In this document: positions 1 to 11,578 of the stretch, piece after piece
Numbering within the stretch: position 1 is the stretch's first letter
Layout of the letters: each line of letters opens with the position of its first letter
Assembly: GCF_900021155.1 (NCBI RefSeq)
Contig: NZ_FCNT01000012.1
Location: forward strand, 1-64,000
Length of the DNA: 64,000 nt
DNA from: Alistipes sp. CHKCI003
Lineage (GTDB): Bacteria > Bacteroidota > Bacteroidia > Bacteroidales > Rikenellaceae
Direction: 5' to 3'
Notes under the pieces: generated by a model
Told to the model about the DNA's origin: nothing
Databases searched by the model: none
Seen by the model: only the letters and a program-made list of their open reading frames with translations
Made by a program: the position numbers and the translations under genes

Positions 1-118
1 GAGCGGGCAGGGGAGGGGCGACCGAATCATTTCGCCGAACCCGATGCAAAACCGTTCGTCCGGGCACCTGCCGAGGCGGGAAATGGAAGAAAAAAATTCG
101 ACGATTTCGCGACAGCTC

Positions 119-2272
119 ATGAAACTCGGACTTTTGCTGGCGACGCTGCTGACCGCACGCATCGCAGCGGCAGGCATCCTGCCCACGCCCTCGCACATAA
201 CGCACCGAGAGGGCGTTTTCGTATTGGACAGCGCGACGACGATCACGTTCGATCCGCGGCTCGGCCAGCTGGCCGCCTACCTCGGCGAACGGCTGGGGCT
301 CCCGTGCGACGCCGCGCGCTCGTCGGATCGGGCCCTCGTGCTGCGGCTCGACGAGGGCTACGCCCCCGAAGCCTACGTGCTCCGCATCCTGCCATCGCGC
401 ATCGAAATCGAGGCAGGCGACACGGGCGGCGTCTTCAACGGCATGCAGAGCCTCTTCCAACTCCTGCCTCCCGAGGTCTATGCCCGCACGCCGGACTACC
501 CCGTGCGGCTCGGCTGCTGCGAGATCGCCGACGCTCCGCGCTATGCCTACCGGGGCATGCACCTCGACGTGGCCCGCACGTGGATCGGACCGGAAGCGGT
601 GAAGCGCTTCATCGACGGACTGGCCTGCCACAAGATCAACAAACTGCACCTCCATCTGTCCGACGACGAAGGGTGGCGGATCGAAATCCGCTCCCACCCC
701 GAACTGGCCGCCGTCGGCGGCTTCCGCGGCGGGGATTCGCCCGTGCGGCCCGTCTACGGCAAGTGGGACGAGAAGTACGGCGGTTACTTCACGCAGGAGG
801 AGCTGCGCGAGCTGGCGGACTATGCCGCCCTGCGCAACATCGAGATCATCCCCGAAATCGACCTGCCGGGCCACAGCCGCAACATCGCCCGCGTGAGGCC
901 CGAGATACTCTGCCGCTACACGCCCGACACCTCCGCGTCGAACGGCTACGACGAGCGTTCGGCATGGTGCGTGGCCCGCGAGGAGAACTACGCGCTGCTC
1001 GAAGACATTCTGGGCGAGGTGTGCGCGTTGTTCCCGTCGCCCTACATCCACATCGGCGGCGACGAAGTCGAGGCGTCGCAGTGGAAGCGCTGCCCCGACT
1101 GCCGGGCGCTGATGCGCCGCCTCGGGACGGAAGATCCGCACCGGCTGGAGGAGTATTTCATGGAGCGCACGGCCGCCATTCTGGCCCGCCACGGGAAGCT
1201 GCCCGCCGTGTGGAACGAGGCGGTGCGCACCGGCACGCTGCCCCGCACGACCCGCGTCCACGGCTGGGAGAGTACGAAGGCCGTGCGCGCATCCCTCGCC
1301 GCGGGCTATCCGACGGTCGTCATGCCGGCGCAAAGCTTCTACTTCGACATGAGGCAGACCCCGCACGAGGAAGGCCACAGCTGGGCCGCGGTGTTCGATG
1401 CGAAAGAGACCTACGAATACACTTTGCCTGAGGGACTTACGGCAGACGAACGGTGCCGGATTCTGGGCTTTCAGGGTGCGTTCTGGACCGAAGCCTACGT
1501 CTCGCACGAACCCGAACGGCCCGACTACCTCGATTTCATGTGTTATCCGCGCATCTGCGCCCTCGCCGAGCAGGCTTGGCACGGCAACGCGGAAGGTTGG
1601 GAGGCATTCAGCGAGACGCTTCGGGAGGAACACTACGACCGTCTGACGGCAATGGACATCCGCTTCCGGCTCTTTCCGCCGGTCGTGCAGTACGGCGAAG
1701 GCGCACTTACGGCGACCGCGCCGGACACGGAGGCCGAGCTCTATTACAGGTTGGAGGGCGACACCGTCGAACACCGCTACACCCGTCCGATCCGCACGGA
1801 CGCACCGCACCGCTACCTGTTCCGTGCGCGGCAGGGCACGGGGCGCAGCGCCGAGGTCGGCGCCGCGGCCTACTACCGCACGATCGCACCGGCGCTGACG
1901 CTCGCCACCTCCATGGGCGAGAGCCGGCGGATTCCCTATGCCAATGTCGAAAAATACCGGGGCGTCGCCCGCACCGCCCGCGCCTGCCGGCAGGGCGACT
2001 GGATCCGCTACGACTTCGCCGAACCCGTGCGGTGCCGCGAAGTGTTCCTACAGACGGGACATCTGCAGGTTCCCAAGACGATCGTAACGACCGGCTATGC
2101 CGAAATCTCCTACGACGGCACGCACTTCGAACGGGCGGGCGAACTGGAGAAGGGGAGCGTTACGCTGCATCCCGCGCGACCGCTGCGCTCGGTGCGGATC
2201 GTCTCGACGTGCGACGACAACGGCTGCGCGTTCGTAACCATCCAGCCGCCGCGGATCAAACCCGTACTCTGA
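119..2272 (+). CDS. Beta-N-acetylhexosaminidase, glycoside hydrolase family 20, secreted
   Basis: GH20 exo-hexosaminidase that removes terminal N-acetylglucosamine or N-acetylgalactosamine from glycans. A hydrophobic signal peptide (MKLGLLLATLLTARIAAAG) starts at 119, which is why I prefer this ATG over in-frame ATGs at 44 and 83; a periplasmic or surface location follows. After an N-terminal non-catalytic GH20b-like domain, the catalytic barrel contains HIGGDE, the Asp-Glu pair used in substrate-assisted catalysis, at about residues 315-316 (DNA 1061-1066). Other barrel signatures are RGMHLDVAR and HLHLSDDEGWR. The last ~110 residues resemble the F5/8-type beta-sandwich often appended to Bacteroidetes hexosaminidases. 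Total 717 aa, normal for the family. No polysaccharide-utilisation partner (SusC/SusD pair) adjoins it in this window. Confidence 0.93.
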   Translation: MKLGLLLATLLTARIAAAGILPTPSHITHREGVFVLDSATTITFDPRLGQLAAYLGERLGLPCDAARSSDRALVLRLDEGYAPEAYVLRILPSRIEIEAGDTGGVFNGMQSLFQLLPPEVYARTPDYPVRLGCCEIADAPRYAYRGMHLDVARTWIGPEAVKRFIDGLACHKINKLHLHLSDDEGWRIEIRSHPELAAVGGFRGGDSPVRPVYGKWDEKYGGYFTQEELRELADYAALRNIEIIPEIDLPGHSRNIARVRPEILCRYTPDTSASNGYDERSAWCVAREENYALLEDILGEVCALFPSPYIHIGGDEVEASQWKRCPDCRALMRRLGTEDPHRLEEYFMERTAAILARHGKLPAVWNEAVRTGTLPRTTRVHGWESTKAVRASLAAGYPTVVMPAQSFYFDMRQTPHEEGHSWAAVFDAKETYEYTLPEGLTADERCRILGFQGAFWTEAYVSHEPERPDYLDFMCYPRICALAEQAWHGNAEGWEAFSETLREEHYDRLTAMDIRFRLFPPVVQYGEGALTATAPDTEAELYYRLEGDTVEHRYTRPIRTDAPHRYLFRARQGTGRSAEVGAAAYYRTIAPALTLATSMGESRRIPYANVEKYRGVARTARACRQGDWIRYDFAEPVRCREVFLQTGHLQVPKTIVTTGYAEISYDGTHFERAGELEKGSVTLHPARPLRSVRIVSTCDDNGCAFVTIQPPRIKPVL

Positions 2273-3053
2273 ACCGACAGCACGCGCCGCAACCGAAGCG
2301 CCGCAGCTGCCGGACAAGAGACGCGGCAGACGATCGGGTCTTCGCGCAGGACGAGAACGGCCTGAGAAACAGGTACCCGTATCCGAATACGCGCATATGC
2401 CCGTCCGTCGCTAAATCGTCCGGCGGCCCGTACTCACGGCAGGCCGCCGCATTCGAGCAGACGCCCCCGCGCGTCGTCGAATGCGGGCAGCCGTGCATCG
2501 CCGCACTCACTGTATCGCTCCCGCGTCCCCGCAGCCCCGCGACGGAAGCGCCCCTCCGTTACGAACCGGCAACTTCCGGCGGAACAGAGAACCCGCGCAC
2601 GCGGATTCGCGCCGCTGCTGCCGACGCTCTTCCCTTCATTCCCTGAAACGCCCCGATGAAGGCGCACCCCGCATTTGCGGGCGGAGCGGCTTCGCCGGAT
2701 CCGTGTCCGGTATGCCCGCCCGGGCGGTCGCGGCCCCTCCGGTCATGCCCCGATCCCGGCACCGACCGCGGACAACGGTCTCGATTCGTCGGTGCGGGCG
2801 GGGGCCTCGACCCCCGACGACCTGCGGCCGGGAAAAACGAGGGCGGCCGAGCGGTATTCTGCCGTGCGGGGATCGTACGTTCCGAATCGGTCTCAAGCGG
2901 GAGCACGAACACGGAAAAGAGAAAGGGCGCCCGACGAGTTATTTCAACCCTGCGGGAATTGCCCGTTCGGAAAAGCTTTCGAGCGGCCGTACCATGGAAA
3001 AGGGCTGTCCGACAAGTCGCGGACAGCCCTTCAGCCTCGCCCCGCGGCGGCCG
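2273..3053. other. Gene-poor spacer between hexosaminidase and pheT
   Basis: About 780 bp between the convergent ends of the hexosaminidase gene and pheT. Several open frames cross it, but all have the arginine/proline-rich composition of high-GC non-coding sequence and none resembles a family I know. The only clear element is the pheT terminator at 3000-3031. Confidence 0.6.
3000..3031 (-). terminator. Rho-independent terminator of pheT (repeat-family hairpin)
   Basis: A perfect 12-bp stem (3000-3011 with 3020-3031) and an 8-nt loop, followed on the minus strand by four T. It lies 23 bp past the pheT stop codon. Stem and loop are nearly identical to the hairpin at 56419-56454. Confidence 0.85.
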
Positions 3054-5519
3054 CTACCCCCGCACCCGGGCGCCGCAGCAGTGCTCGAACTGGCGCGTGA
3101 GGTTCGACATGACCTTCTCGATCGTCTTCTCGTCGAGCGTGCGCTCGCGGTCTTCGAGCACGAAGCCCAGCGCATAGGATTTCTTGCCTTCGGGGAGCTT
3201 GTCGCCCTCGTAGACATCGAAGAGCGTAACGCTCCGCAGCAGCTTGCGCTCCGCGGCGAACGCCACGTCGCGCAGTGCGGCGAACGTTACCGAGCGATCC
3301 ACGAGCAGCGCCAGATCGCGCCGCACCTCCGGGAACTTCGAGAGCTCCTGTACGGCGATCCTATGTTTTTCGGTCGAGTGCACCAGCACGTCGAAATTCA
3401 TCTCCATGAAATAAACCTCCTGCTTCAGATCGAAACGGCGGCACAGCCGGGGGCTGACCACGCCGATCTGCAACAGCTCCCTGCCACCCAGCGACAGCGA
3501 GAGCCCCTCGGCGAAGAGGTCGCTTTCGAGCGGTTCGGTGCGCAGCGCATAGATGTCGATCCCGAAACGGCGCAGCAGCTTCTCGGCCACGGCCCGCAGC
3601 GTGAAGAACGACGCGGCCCCGGGGCGCTCGTTCCACGACTGCACGACGGCGTTGCCCGTTACGGCCGCCGCGAGGCGGAAGGTCTCGCAGTAGGGAGCGA
3701 GGCGGTCGTCGGCGTTGCGTCGCGTCGCGTCGTAAAAATAACAGTTGCCGAACTCGTAGAGCTTCAGGTCGGCATGGCGGCGGTTGACATTGAGCTGCAC
3801 GGCCTCCAGCGTATCGAACAGCAACGTCTGGCGCATCACGCCGAGGTCGGCGCTCAGCGGATTGAGGATGCGCACGCAGCGTTCGGCCGGATAAGCGGAC
3901 AGCCCCTCGTAGTAGGAGGCTTTCGTCAGCGAGTTGGACATGATCTCCGTGAAGCCGTTCGCCGTGAGAAAATCGGCCGCCCGATCCGCCAGTTTCTCCC
4001 GATTCGGTTTGGGCGCATAGGAGAGGGTCGAATGCACGTGTGCCGGAATCTCCACGTTGTTGTAACCGTAGATGCGGAGGATGTCTTCGATGAGGTCGGC
4101 CTCCCGCCGCACGTCCACGCGGTAGGGCGGGACGGCCACGGTCAGCACCCCCTCCTTTTCGGCGAGCACCCGCACCTCCAGCGCCCCGAGAATCGTCCGG
4201 ACGGTCTCGGCGGGGATGGGTTTGCCCACGAGGGCGTCGATCCGCGCGAACGAGACGTCGAATACGAAATCCCCGGCGGGCTCGGGGCAGATGTCGATGA
4301 GGTCGCTCGCGATCTCGCCGCCGGCCAGTTCCCGGAAGAGCAGGGCGGCGCGCTTGGCGGCATAGACCTGCATGCGGGGGTCGATGCCGCGTTCGTAGCG
4401 GAACGAAGCGTCGGTATTGAGCCCGAAGCGCTTGGCCGTTTTGCGCACCCACACGGGGTTGAAATAGGCACTCTCGATGAATACGTCGGTCGTCCGGTCG
4501 GAGATGCCCGAATCCAGACCGCCGTATACGCCCGCGATGCACATGGGGCGCTCGGCGGAGCAGATCATGAGATCCCGGTCGCTCAGCCTGCGCTCCACGC
4601 CGTCGAGCGTAACGAACGGCGTCCCTTCCGCACAGGTCCGGACCACGATCTTGCGCCCCTCGATCTTCGATGCGTCGAACGCATGGAGCGGCTGGCCCAG
4701 CTCGAAGAGCACGAAGTTGGTGATATCCACCAGATTGTTCTTGGGATGGATGCCCGCGGCACGCAGGCAGTTCTGCATCCACTCGGGCGACGGGCCGATC
4801 TTGCACCCCTTGACCGTGATACCCGCATAGCGGGGCGCCGCCTCGGCATTCTCCACGACGATCTCGATCGGCAGATCGCGGTTGTCGACCCGGAAGGCCG
4901 ACACGTCGGGCCACTTCACCTCGGTCGGCGTGCCGTGGGCCGTCAGGTAGGCCGCCAGATCACGGGCCACGCCGATGTGCGATGCGGCGTCCACCCGATT
5001 GGGCGTCAGCCCGATGCCGATCAGATAGTCGTCCTCGATCCGGAGATACTCCCGGGCCGGCATGCCGACCCGCGCATCGGCAGGCAGCTCCACGATGCCC
5101 TCGTGCGACGTGCCGATGCCCAGCTCGTCCTCGGCGCAAAGCATGCCGAGCGACTCGACGCCGCGGATCTTGCTGCGCTTGATCTTGAACCGCTCGTCGC
5201 CGCCGCCGGGGTAGAGCACCGCGCCGACGGTGGCGCACAGCACCTTGAGGCCCGCACGGCAGTTGGCGGCTCCGCACACGATCGGCAGCGGTTCGCCCGT
5301 CCCGACATCGACTTTCGTGATATGCAGGTGGTCCGAATCGGGATGATCCTCGCACGCGAGTACTTCGCCCACCACGACGCCCTGCAAGCCGCCCCGGACG
5401 GTTTCGACCTTTTCGAAACTTTCGACTTCGAGACCGATGTCGGTCAGTATCACCGCGATTTGTTCGGCCGTAAGGGTCGTGTCGAGATAGCGCCGCAGCC
5501 AGTTGTAAGAGATATTCAT
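3054..5519 (-). CDS. pheT: Phenylalanine--tRNA ligase beta subunit
   Basis: Beta chain of the cytoplasmic alpha2beta2 phenylalanyl-tRNA synthetase, 821 aa, normal length. Domains in order: an EMAP-type tRNA-binding OB fold (about residues 40-150, VVGEVLACEDHPDSDHLHI), the B3/B4 editing domain (about 210-380), B5 (about 400-475), the catalytic-like core, and a C-terminal ferredoxin-fold anticodon-binding domain (about 725-821, LSKFPEVRRDLALLVD). pheS is not adjacent, as is common in Bacteroidetes. A TATATTTG -7 element at 5557-5564 on the minus strand puts transcription start about 30 nt before the ATG, supporting the start at 5519. Confidence 0.97.
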   Translation of the reverse strand: MNISYNWLRRYLDTTLTAEQIAVILTDIGLEVESFEKVETVRGGLQGVVVGEVLACEDHPDSDHLHITKVDVGTGEPLPIVCGAANCRAGLKVLCATVGAVLYPGGGDERFKIKRSKIRGVESLGMLCAEDELGIGTSHEGIVELPADARVGMPAREYLRIEDDYLIGIGLTPNRVDAASHIGVARDLAAYLTAHGTPTEVKWPDVSAFRVDNRDLPIEIVVENAEAAPRYAGITVKGCKIGPSPEWMQNCLRAAGIHPKNNLVDITNFVLFELGQPLHAFDASKIEGRKIVVRTCAEGTPFVTLDGVERRLSDRDLMICSAERPMCIAGVYGGLDSGISDRTTDVFIESAYFNPVWVRKTAKRFGLNTDASFRYERGIDPRMQVYAAKRAALLFRELAGGEIASDLIDICPEPAGDFVFDVSFARIDALVGKPIPAETVRTILGALEVRVLAEKEGVLTVAVPPYRVDVRREADLIEDILRIYGYNNVEIPAHVHSTLSYAPKPNREKLADRAADFLTANGFTEIMSNSLTKASYYEGLSAYPAERCVRILNPLSADLGVMRQTLLFDTLEAVQLNVNRRHADLKLYEFGNCYFYDATRRNADDRLAPYCETFRLAAAVTGNAVVQSWNERPGAASFFTLRAVAEKLLRRFGIDIYALRTEPLESDLFAEGLSLSLGGRELLQIGVVSPRLCRRFDLKQEVYFMEMNFDVLVHSTEKHRIAVQELSKFPEVRRDLALLVDRSVTFAALRDVAFAAERKLLRSVTLFDVYEGDKLPEGKKSYALGFVLEDRERTLDEKTIEKVMSNLTRQFEHCCGARVRG

Positions 5520-5556
5520 ATCGTTGGATCTATATGTTATAGCCGGTTAATGCGGA

Positions 5557-5564
5557 CAAATATA
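5557..5564 (-). promoter_or_regulatory. Probable pheT promoter -7 element
   Basis: Minus strand reads TATATTTG, matching the Bacteroidetes TAnnTTTG box, 38-45 bp upstream of the pheT ATG. No clear -33 TTTG at the ideal spacing. Confidence 0.6.
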
Positions 5565-5808
5565 CGAAAAATTTCCGGACCCGCATGCTTTTCATCGTTT
5601 AGCGCCGCGGGACCGGGCCGGATCCGCAGCCTCTTCCGTGCGTCCGCCCCGTCGGATTCGAAAAAAGACGGAGAGGCGGTTTTCCCGGAATCCGAAACGG
5701 TATTCGGCGGATCAAAAATCGCCGTTCTTTCGTTCGCCTTCCGTATGGCCGCGCCCGAATAGGGCTCCGGAGGCATCCGCAGCGCTCCGTAATTGTTTTC
5801 CGGCTCCG

Positions 5809-5840
5809 TTTGCATATGCCCGCGGCATTTACTATCTTTG
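5809..5840 (+). promoter_or_regulatory. lepA promoter (sigma-ABfr type)
   Basis: TTTG at 5809-5812 and TATCTTTG at 5833-5840 with a 20-bp spacer, the consensus Bacteroidetes housekeeping promoter. The lepA ATG is 27 bp after the -7 box. Confidence 0.85.
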
Positions 5841-5866
5841 CGAGGAAAATTTCCCCGTAAAACAGG

Positions 5867-7657
<1,791 letters not shown>

Positions 7658-7660
7658 CCC

Positions 7661-9562
7661 ATGAAAAAGACCCTCATCGACCTCTTCGAATCGTCCGTCG
7701 CGAAATACGGTGCGAAGACTTTTCTGCTCGAAAAACACGACAAGCGGTTCGAACCGCTGACCTATGCCGAAACCCGGGTCCGGGCCGTCGAAACGGGAGC
7801 GGGGCTCGCGGCGCTCGGCATCCGTCCGAAGGACAAGATCGCAATCCTCGCCGAGGGGTGCAACGACTGGATTGTGTCGGAGCTGGGAATCTTCTACGCC
7901 GGCGGCGTCAGCGTGCCGCTCTCGGTCAAACTCGAAGAGTCCGACGACCTGCTGTTCCGTCTGCGCCACGCCGAAGCGAGGGCGCTGTTCGTCTCCAAGC
8001 TGCAGCTTCCCAAGATCCGGCGCATCCGCGAGCAGCTGCCCGCGGTAGAACACATCGTCGTCTTGGGGCACATCGAATTGCAGCACGGCGAGACGGCGCT
8101 CGGCACCCTCCGCCGCATGGGCCGCAGCCACTTGGCGGCGCACGAAACGGAATTCCTCGAAACGGGCCGCGCCATCCGCAACGAGGATATCGCCACGATC
8201 ACCTATACGTCCGGCACCACGGCCGACCCGAAAGGCGTGGTGCTCACGCACCGCAATTACACGGCCAACGTCGAGCAGTCGCTCACGCGCATCGACATCC
8301 CGTCGTGGTACCGCACGCTCATCATCCTTCCGCTGGACCATTGCTTCGCCCATGTGGTCGGATTCTACATCATGATCGCCTGCGGCGCTACGGTCGCCAC
8401 GGTCAAGGTGGGTCAAACGCCCGCCGAGACGCTGCGCAACATCCCGCAGAACATCCGCGAAGTGAAACCGCACTTCCTGCTCTCGGTGCCGGCGCTGGCC
8501 AAGAACTTCCGCAAGAACATCGAAGCCTCCGTCCGCGCCAAGGGAGCGCTCGCCGAACGGCTGTTCCGGTTCGGACTGCGCACGGCCTACGCCTACAACG
8601 CCGACGGATACGACCGAGGCCGCGGATGGCGGATCGCGCTGGCTCCGGCGGTCGGGCTGTTCGACCTGCTGCTGTTCCGCAAGGTCCGCGAGGCTTTCGG
8701 CGGCGAGCTGAAATTCTTCGTGGGCGGCGGCGCGCTGCTCGATTCCGAGCTGCAACGCTTCTTCTATGCGATCGGCATCCCGATGTTTCAGGGATACGGC
8801 CTTTCGGAGGCGACGCCCGTCATCTCGACCAACTCGCCCAAGAAGCATGGGCACCGTTTCGGATCGTCGGGCAGGATCCTGATTCCGCTGGACGTGCGCA
8901 TCTTCGACGAAGAGGGGCGCGAACTGCCGCACGGGCAGAAGGGCGAGATCGTCGTGCGCGGCGAAAACGTCATGGCGGGCTACTGGAAGAACCCCGGAGC
9001 CACGGCCGAAACGCTGCGCGGCGGATGGCTCCACACGGGCGACATGGGCTACCTCACCGAAGACGGTTTTCTCTATGTGCTGGGCCGGTTCAAAAGCCTC
9101 CTGATCGCATCGGACGGCGAGAAGTACAGTCCCGAGGGAATGGAGGAGGCCATCGTCGACAAGTCGCCGCTGATCGACCAGATCGTCGTACACAACAACC
9201 AGAATCCCTACACCACGGCGCTGGTCGTCCCCAACCGCGAGGCGCTGCTGCGCGAATTGCGCGGACTGTCGGGCCGCGAACGTGCGGAGGCCGCGGCCGA
9301 CCTGCTCGGCGCCGAGATCGGCAAATACCGCAAGGGCGGGGTCTGCGCAGGCCAATTCCCGGACCGCTGGCTCCCCTCGGCTCTGGCGATCGTCGACGAG
9401 CCGTTCAGCGAACGGAACGGATTGGTGAACAGTACGATGAAAATCGTCCGCAACAAAGTCGAGGAGCGTTACAGGGAACGTCTCGACGACCTCTATACGC
9501 CCGAGGGCAAGGCGCTCCGAAGCGAAAAAAATATCGCCGCACTCGAAAAACTCTTGGGCTAA
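7661..9562 (+). CDS. Long-chain fatty acid--CoA ligase (AMP-forming)
   Basis: ANL-superfamily acyl-CoA synthetase that activates fatty acids through an acyl-adenylate; 633 aa, membrane-associated cytoplasmic enzyme. Motifs visible: the AMP-binding P-loop YTSGTTADPKGV (about residues 179-190), the second motif GYGLSEATPVIS, and HTGDMGYLTEDGFLYVLGR before the hinge to the C-terminal domain. The internal segment between the P-loop and GYGLSE is long, as in the eukaryote-like long-chain (FadD15-type) subgroup. It follows lepA by 4 bp and is followed by the tRNA-Gly promoter. Chain-length preference cannot be read from the sequence. Confidence 0.93.
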   Translation: MKKTLIDLFESSVAKYGAKTFLLEKHDKRFEPLTYAETRVRAVETGAGLAALGIRPKDKIAILAEGCNDWIVSELGIFYAGGVSVPLSVKLEESDDLLFRLRHAEARALFVSKLQLPKIRRIREQLPAVEHIVVLGHIELQHGETALGTLRRMGRSHLAAHETEFLETGRAIRNEDIATITYTSGTTADPKGVVLTHRNYTANVEQSLTRIDIPSWYRTLIILPLDHCFAHVVGFYIMIACGATVATVKVGQTPAETLRNIPQNIREVKPHFLLSVPALAKNFRKNIEASVRAKGALAERLFRFGLRTAYAYNADGYDRGRGWRIALAPAVGLFDLLLFRKVREAFGGELKFFVGGGALLDSELQRFFYAIGIPMFQGYGLSEATPVISTNSPKKHGHRFGSSGRILIPLDVRIFDEEGRELPHGQKGEIVVRGENVMAGYWKNPGATAETLRGGWLHTGDMGYLTEDGFLYVLGRFKSLLIASDGEKYSPEGMEEAIVDKSPLIDQIVVHNNQNPYTTALVVPNREALLRELRGLSGRERAEAAADLLGAEIGKYRKGGVCAGQFPDRWLPSALAIVDEPFSERNGLVNSTMKIVRNKVEERYRERLDDLYTPEGKALRSEKNIAALEKLLG

Positions 9563-9564
9563 GG

Positions 9565-9596
9565 GTTGCAAATATCCGGAATTGGGATTATCTTTG
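9565..9596 (+). promoter_or_regulatory. tRNA-Gly(CCC) promoter
   Basis: GTTG at 9565-9568 and TATCTTTG at 9589-9596 with a 20-bp spacer, 34 bp before the mature tRNA 5' end. Confidence 0.75.
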
Positions 9597-9630
9597 CCGA
9601 AGCAATTCGCCCGGTGGGCGGTTGCGCTCT

Positions 9631-9703
9631 GCGGAAATAGCTCAGTCGGTAGAGCATCAGCTTCCCAAGCTGAGGGTCGCGGGTTCGAATCCCGTTTTCC
9701 GCT
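9631..9703 (+). tRNA. tRNA-Gly(CCC); integration site of the 17.5-kb element
   Basis: A 73-nt cloverleaf. The acceptor stem GCGGAAA/TTTCCGC, the D arm with AGCTCAGTCGGTAGAGC, the anticodon loop TTCCCAA (anticodon CCC, reads GGG) and the T arm GGTTCGAAT all fold. CCA is not encoded. The 3' half is duplicated at 27220-27244, so this copy is the functional gene reconstituted at the left end of an integrated element. Confidence 0.97.
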
Positions 9704-9706
9704 CGC
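9682..9706 (+). repeat. attL: left 25-bp direct repeat at the tRNA-Gly 3' end
   Basis: These 25 bp (T-loop through the acceptor 3' strand plus CGC) recur without mismatch at 27220-27244. The base before the repeat differs between the copies, so the repeat is bounded. Tyrosine recombinases of ICEs and phages commonly use tRNA 3' ends this way. Confidence 0.92.
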
Positions 9707-9707
9707 G

Positions 9708-9732
9708 AGGTCCTTTACGAAGGGCCTTTTTT
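9708..9732 (+). terminator. Terminator brought by the element for tRNA-Gly
   Basis: AGGTCC pairs with GGGCCT (one G-U), loop TTTACGAA, then six T, beginning 5 nt after the tRNA. The original host terminator now lies beyond attR (27261-27299). Confidence 0.75.
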
Positions 9733-9992
9733 GTTGGATAAGGTTGTGGGCAAGGCTGCGCAGCATGAAGCAAACGATTTTGTATGTCAATTACATGCAG
9801 GACCGTTTCGTTTTTGTGTCGCAACAGGAGACGACAGCCTAACACCGTCTGACCGTGTGATTATTTCGGTGGCGGAATATTTTAATTCCCACCCGATGAT
9901 GGCGGATTTTCCTATTCTTATGCAGGGGTCCATGTAGGGTTCTGCATGGGGATATACGGAAATGCAAGGGACACCAAATCAATCGACGAGGT

Positions 9993-11318
9993 ATGTTTTC
10001 AATCACATTCAAAGGTCCCCAAGCTCCGCCCCCCCAAATGGTCAAGTTGGAAATGGTCTTTTACAAGACCGGTTATAACCGCATTCCGCGAGTAGCCGAT
10101 GTTACCGGGGCCTGCAAGAACTGGGATAACGAGTCCCGGAATTTCACCTCCTCCAGCAGCGAATACGTCGAGAAGAACCAACCGCTGCCCGACATCAGGG
10201 GGGGGGTAAATACATATCCGTTGCCGAGCAGTGGGAACGCGAGGAGCGCAATTTCCCGGTATTGCAGTGGGCCGATTGTTTCAAGTCCAAAGGCGAGGAG
10301 AAAGAGAAAAAAAAGACGAAGATGCTGACCGTCTCGCAACTGCTTCAAGCCCGCCCCGATTATTTCGAGAACCACGAGAAAATCAAGAACGGCAAGCTCG
10401 TCAAAAGCGTCGGTACCGCTTCGATGTACAAACAGCTCCGCAATTCGCTCGCGAACTTTGTCCAAACGAAGTTCCGCAAGGAGTTGTCCCGCTACTATTT
10501 CACCGATATTACTCAGACCTGTCTTCTGGAGTACGTCGTCTTTCTGGAGAAACGGGGCATCGAGAACGGAAATAAGGCCGGCCTTCGCCAGCTTCTCCGC
10601 ATGTTCCGCGCCCTTGTGAACCATGCCGCAGACGAGCTTCACATGTACGGGGCCAATCCTGCGATTTTCGAGTCCGCGGCAGAAAAGATGGCACGGGGAT
10701 AATTCGAGGCGAAGGCAGTCAATGCCAATATCATCCGTCGCATGGAATTTATGGGCCGGAGCCTCTTTACCGAACAGGAGCGACCGTGTATCCACCTCTT
10801 CCTTTTCAGCTTTTACAGCCGACGGCATGGCGAACGTCGATGTCATCAACCCGACGTGGGACATGATTAACGAGAAGGAGGGCGCGATTGTCTATGGGCG
10901 CACGAAGTTCCCGAAGCTGGCCAAGCCCCTGCTCATCGACCGGTTCGCAGAAATAATCGACAAATACCGAGGTACGGGAATCGATGACTACGTTTTCCCC
11001 GTTTACACGAGGAAGCACCAGACAGACAAACAGAAAATAGGGCGTCGCAGCGGTTTCTCTTCGCAGGTCAGCGAAACGCCGGATAAGGTCTGCACGGTTT
11101 GGGGCATCGACGAGGAAATGACGCGGTACACGGCACGGGGAACTTTCATCTCCAGCGAGCTGAATGCCGGAACCATCATCTTCCATATGGCCGAGATGGC
11201 CGGAAACAGTGCCCGGACCATCGAGAAACACTACTACAAGAACACGAAGCAGGAGAAACTGAGGCTGCGCATGAACGCCCGCTACGGCGGCCGGAGACAA
11301 CAGGCGACCGTACAATAG
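9993..11318 (+). pseudogene. Tyrosine recombinase/integrase, multiply disrupted
   Basis: Bacteroidetes-type phage-integrase relic. The N-terminal arm-binding region (MFSITFKGPQAPPPQ..., KTGYNRIPRVADVTG) begins at 9993. A nine-G run at 10198-10206 shifts the frame; the second frame carries SVAEQWEREERNFPVLQWADCF and the core-binding domain. That frame meets an in-frame TAA at 10700-10702, continues as FEAKAVNANIIRRMEFMGRS, then shifts again near 10815-10821. The catalytic domain (GMANVDVINPTW) ends with MAEMAGNSARTIEKHYYKN, which includes the nucleophile tyrosine. Three separate lesions make a functional product unlikely unless sequencing errors account for them. Position and orientation beside attL fit the element's own integrase. 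Confidence 0.88.
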
Positions 11319-11578
11319 AACCGCAGAATGCTTGAGGTCGAAATACGGATCGCAAGCGAACAATGCACGAACCGCTTTCCCCGGCAAGAAAATGCCGGGG
11401 AATTTCCGCAACAGCCCTGTTCTCGCAGCAAAGCCAAGTGCCCCCGTAAGAAGCCAGACTGAGAAAATTCGTAATTTTCACCGGCGGTACGCTCGAACTC
11501 CTCTTACTCTTTCAATAAGGGCATACCGGCTATTTCCGGTATTTCCCAAGCTGTCGCCGACGGTCTCACGGAAAAGTC

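Noticed and set aside
2481..3100. Basic protein-coding frames upstream of the pheT terminator
   Set aside because: Several overlapping frames with low-complexity Arg/Pro content; none begins after a promoter or resembles a family.
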